A program made the translations under genes and the position numbers. A stretch of DNA of 8,053 nucleotides from NCBI GenBank assembly GCA_947446155.1, contig CANFFZ010000096.1, positions 1 to 8,053 of the forward strand, given 5' to 3'. Below, one piece after another: positions 6,553-8,053 of the stretch. The notes beneath the pieces are model-generated. The model saw only the letters and a list, made by a program, of their open reading frames with translations. It ran no database searches and had not been told where the DNA came from. Every line of letters starts with the position of its first letter. Within the stretch, counting starts at the first letter, position 1. Origin of the DNA: Chloroflexota bacterium. Its GTDB lineage: Bacteria > Chloroflexota > Dehalococcoidia > UBA2979.

Positions 6553-6585
6553 GGATTGCTGAAGCATTGCGGCACTGTGCAATCC
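6553..6585. promoter_or_regulatory. Cluster of three ATTGC half-sites upstream of the zinc-ribbon gene
   Basis: ATTGC occurs at 6555-6559 and 6566-6570, one helical turn (11 bp) apart, and its complement GCAAT at 6579-6583. The outer pair extends to GGATTGC (6553-6559) and GCAATCC (6579-6585). This spacing resembles a cooperative operator. It sits about 90-120 bp upstream of the zinc-ribbon ATG, in a 159-bp gap (6466-6624) that holds no gene. A short hairpin GACGG/CCGTC also lies nearer the gene. No known regulator motif is recognised. Confidence 0.3.
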
Positions 6586-6624
6586 CGCTGAGTCCCTGCA
6601 AAGAATCGCGATAACGAGTCCGGA

Positions 6625-6777
6625 CTAGCGCTTACGACCCCGAATCGCGAAGGCTGCGGCCACCACCGACGTCGCTGCGCCCACCGCGACCGCACGACGC
6701 AACTGACGGCCATCCGTCATCGTGAGGCCGTTCCGGAGCGCTCGTGCCGCGTCCCCCAGGGTCATCTCGCGCGTCAT
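6625..6777 (-). CDS. Possible separate 50-aa membrane protein (alternative reading)
   Basis: Instead of a second frameshift, the last part may be its own gene. An ATG at 6777-6775 overlaps the TGA stop (6779-6777) of the preceding frame by one base, a classic coupled arrangement. The product would be MTREMTLGDAARAL, a short basic stretch, one hydrophobic segment (AVAVGAATSVVAAAFAI) and a basic RGRKR end. There is no Shine-Dalgarno site. Against it, the residues before the stop (QWPRHCPR) look out of frame, while the codons just before this ATG (APALPAL) look coding. Confidence 0.35.
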   Translation of the reverse strand: MTREMTLGDAARALRNGLTMTDGRQLRRAVAVGAATSVVAAAFAIRGRKR

Positions 6778-6910
6778 CAGCGCGGGCAGTGCCGGGGCCA
6801 CTGAGGCACCAGCACCGTCACCTGCGGCTCGCGAACGGCCTCTCGGATGGCCTCGCGGAGCATCTCGGGGGTGCGTGGGGGCGCTGGCGGAGTGCCTACA
6901 GGTGCCGCCT

Positions 6911-6949
<39 letters not shown>

Positions 6950-7390
6950 CTATCGCGTCGACTGCCGCCTCGACGACAGCGACCGGCACCGGAGCGACCA
7001 CCGGCATCGACGGCGCGATAGCCGCCGGAACGTCGAGGTCGAGGACCACGGAGGCGAGGCCGCCGTGCGTCTGCATCGGGACGTGGCGGACGGGAGTGCT
7101 CGACGGCTGGGGCGGCTCGACCTCCTCGATCGCGGCTGCCGCCGGAACGGGCCGGGGGCCTCGACAGCCGGGGTGACGGACATCGGGCGCTCCGGTTCAG
7201 CCACCGGCGCCGGGGCCGTCGCAGCGGTCGCGTGGGCCACCTGGGCGGCCAACCGCCGAGCCGGACGGCCGGGTGCCGCCTCCCGCGTCGCGGAACGCTC
7301 GTCGAAGGCCGTGAACCGGGCCTCGCGCTCCGCGCGGCTGTAGTCGTGCCCGCACAACCGCGAGGGGGTGGCCTCCAACGGGGCTTCGAG

Positions 7391-7405
7391 GGTGGTGGTG
7401 GTGGT
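7391..7405 (-). repeat. (GGT)5 trinucleotide repeat encoding Thr residues
   Basis: Five GGT units on the plus strand read as ACC (Thr) codons on the minus strand, within the linker just after the membrane segment of the Pro-rich protein. This is a second in-frame simple repeat in the same gene. Confidence 0.7.
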
Positions 7406-7609
7406 GGAGGCGGCCGATACGGCGGACCGCGGAACCGGGACGGGGATAGGCGCAGGCGCAGGCACGATGGAGCGCATCAACTCAGCCAGACGCGTCCGGC
7501 GGCGCCGAGCACGCACCTGAACGGTGACGGTCGTCACAAGGATGGCCATCAGCACAGCGATGACAAACGTCGCGGCAGCCACGGGCCGCAGTTGTGGCAC
7601 GATCGCTCC

Positions 7610-7615
7610 AGGCTA
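7610..7615 (-). promoter_or_regulatory. Possible -10 element of the Pro-rich membrane-protein gene
   Basis: TAGCCT on the minus strand lies 9 nt before the GTG at 7600, with GGAG between them. The transcript would have almost no leader. The spacing differs by 3 nt from the strict 6-nt pattern of the other three genes, so this call is weaker. Confidence 0.3.
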
Positions 7616-7694
7616 TGGCGATTCCGGGAAAGATCCGATCACCATCGTACTGCGCACGTCCAGACGGTCGGGGGCGCCTGAGGAAGGGCAGGGA

Positions 7695-7700
7695 TATGCT
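7695..7700 (+). promoter_or_regulatory. -10 element of the 70-aa gene (leaderless start)
   Basis: TATGCT is followed by CGTCCT and then GTG at 7707, the same 6-nt spacing as for the sirtuin and thioredoxin genes. No Shine-Dalgarno site lies in between. No clear -35 is seen. Confidence 0.5.
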
Positions 7701-7706
7701 CGTCCT

Positions 7707-7919
7707 GTGGACACCGAGCGCCTCGCAATTGAATGCCAGTGGCTCCGCCGGACGATCGACTCGTCCCGGCTGGATCCCTACGTGATGATCTGCAACCACA
7801 TCATCCGGGAAGGCAAGGACTGCGTCGGGCCGTTCCTGGAGAACATCGAGACCGATTGTGGGCTCTGGGACCCGAACGAGGTAGCCCGCGCTCGCGCTCT
7901 CCGCCGCGCCGCCCGCTAG
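7707..7919 (+). CDS. 70-aa cysteine-containing hypothetical protein
   Basis: A short cytoplasmic protein starting VDTERLAIECQWLRRTIDSS from a leaderless GTG. It has four cysteines (10, 29, 39, 51) and His31 in VMICNHII, which might bind a metal, but no standard CxxC motif is present. The middle (LDPYVMICNHIIREGKDCVG) looks like a compact globular helix, and the C-terminus is a basic helix (NEVARARALRRAAR). A frame open back to 7524 would add 61 residues, but these are low-quality sequence overlapping the opposing gene and its promoter, so the short form is preferred. I do not recognise the family. The natural composition and the promoter pattern support a real gene. Confidence 0.65.
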   Translation: MDTERLAIECQWLRRTIDSSRLDPYVMICNHIIREGKDCVGPFLENIETDCGLWDPNEVARARALRRAAR

Positions 7920-7976
7920 CCGCCCCACTCCGCGCCGAGTGCCACCCAGACCTTCGACGTCCGTCCACCGCCTCGG

Positions 7977-7982
7977 TATCCT
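7977..7982 (+). promoter_or_regulatory. Possible promoter for a gene beyond the window
   Basis: TATCCT, identical to the -10 hexamer of the thioredoxin gene, is followed by GCCGGGAGC. The last 134 bases (7920-8053) hold no gene I can support. GTG codons at 8014 and 8016 both open frames that run off the edge, and nothing decides between them. Confidence 0.25.
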
Positions 7983-8053
7983 GCCGGGAGCACTGCACTT
8001 CACGACACCTCGCGTGTGGCGTGGCGCTTCCCCCCTGCTGGCGTGCCGAACGC

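Noticed and set aside
7524..7706. Upstream extension of the 70-aa gene
   Set aside because: Low-quality sequence that overlaps the start of the opposing gene; the -10 at 7695 places the start at 7707.

Overview
This is a GC-rich bacterial window, dense with genes that lie on both strands in short units. No mobile element, CRISPR array, rRNA or tRNA is visible. Three genes appear to start at a GTG exactly 6 nt after a TANNNT hexamer with no Shine-Dalgarno site, while others have strong GGAGG-type sites. High GC, common leaderless starts and this ordinary housekeeping and CoA-metabolism content would fit a Chloroflexota (Dehalococcoidia-like) or actinobacterial-type genome. That assignment is an inference from style only.

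Left part (1-2449). On the minus strand a membrane-anchored TlpA/ResA-type thioredoxin (31-636) runs into the first nine codons of another gene at the window edge (1-28), possibly the CcdA electron-transfer partner. Divergent from it, a sirtuin (706-1521) overlaps by 8 bp a five-Asp-box beta-propeller protein (1514-2449). These two are probably translationally coupled.

Middle (2450-6201). A 170-bp spacer with nested inverted repeats leads into an alpha/beta hydrolase (2620-3489). The hydrolase converges on a CaiB/BaiF-type CoA-transferase (3568-4764, minus) across a perfect 30-bp palindromic terminator. The CoA-transferase diverges from fabF, a complete beta-ketoacyl-ACP synthase II (4899-6149). 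fabF ends in a second terminator whose stem has the same outer arms as the first.

Right part (6202-8053). A small zinc-ribbon protein (6232-6465, minus) is followed upstream by a 159-bp gap with three ATTGC half-sites. Next is a membrane-anchored, Pro/Ala/Glu-rich protein (6625-7600, minus) whose reading frame is broken, probably twice, at or near short G runs. A leaderless 70-aa cysteine-containing protein (7707-7919, plus) diverges from it. The last 134 bases hold only a possible promoter.

No clearly new multi-gene system is visible. The most useful leads are the repeated leaderless-start pattern, the broken membrane-protein gene, and the sirtuin/propeller pair.
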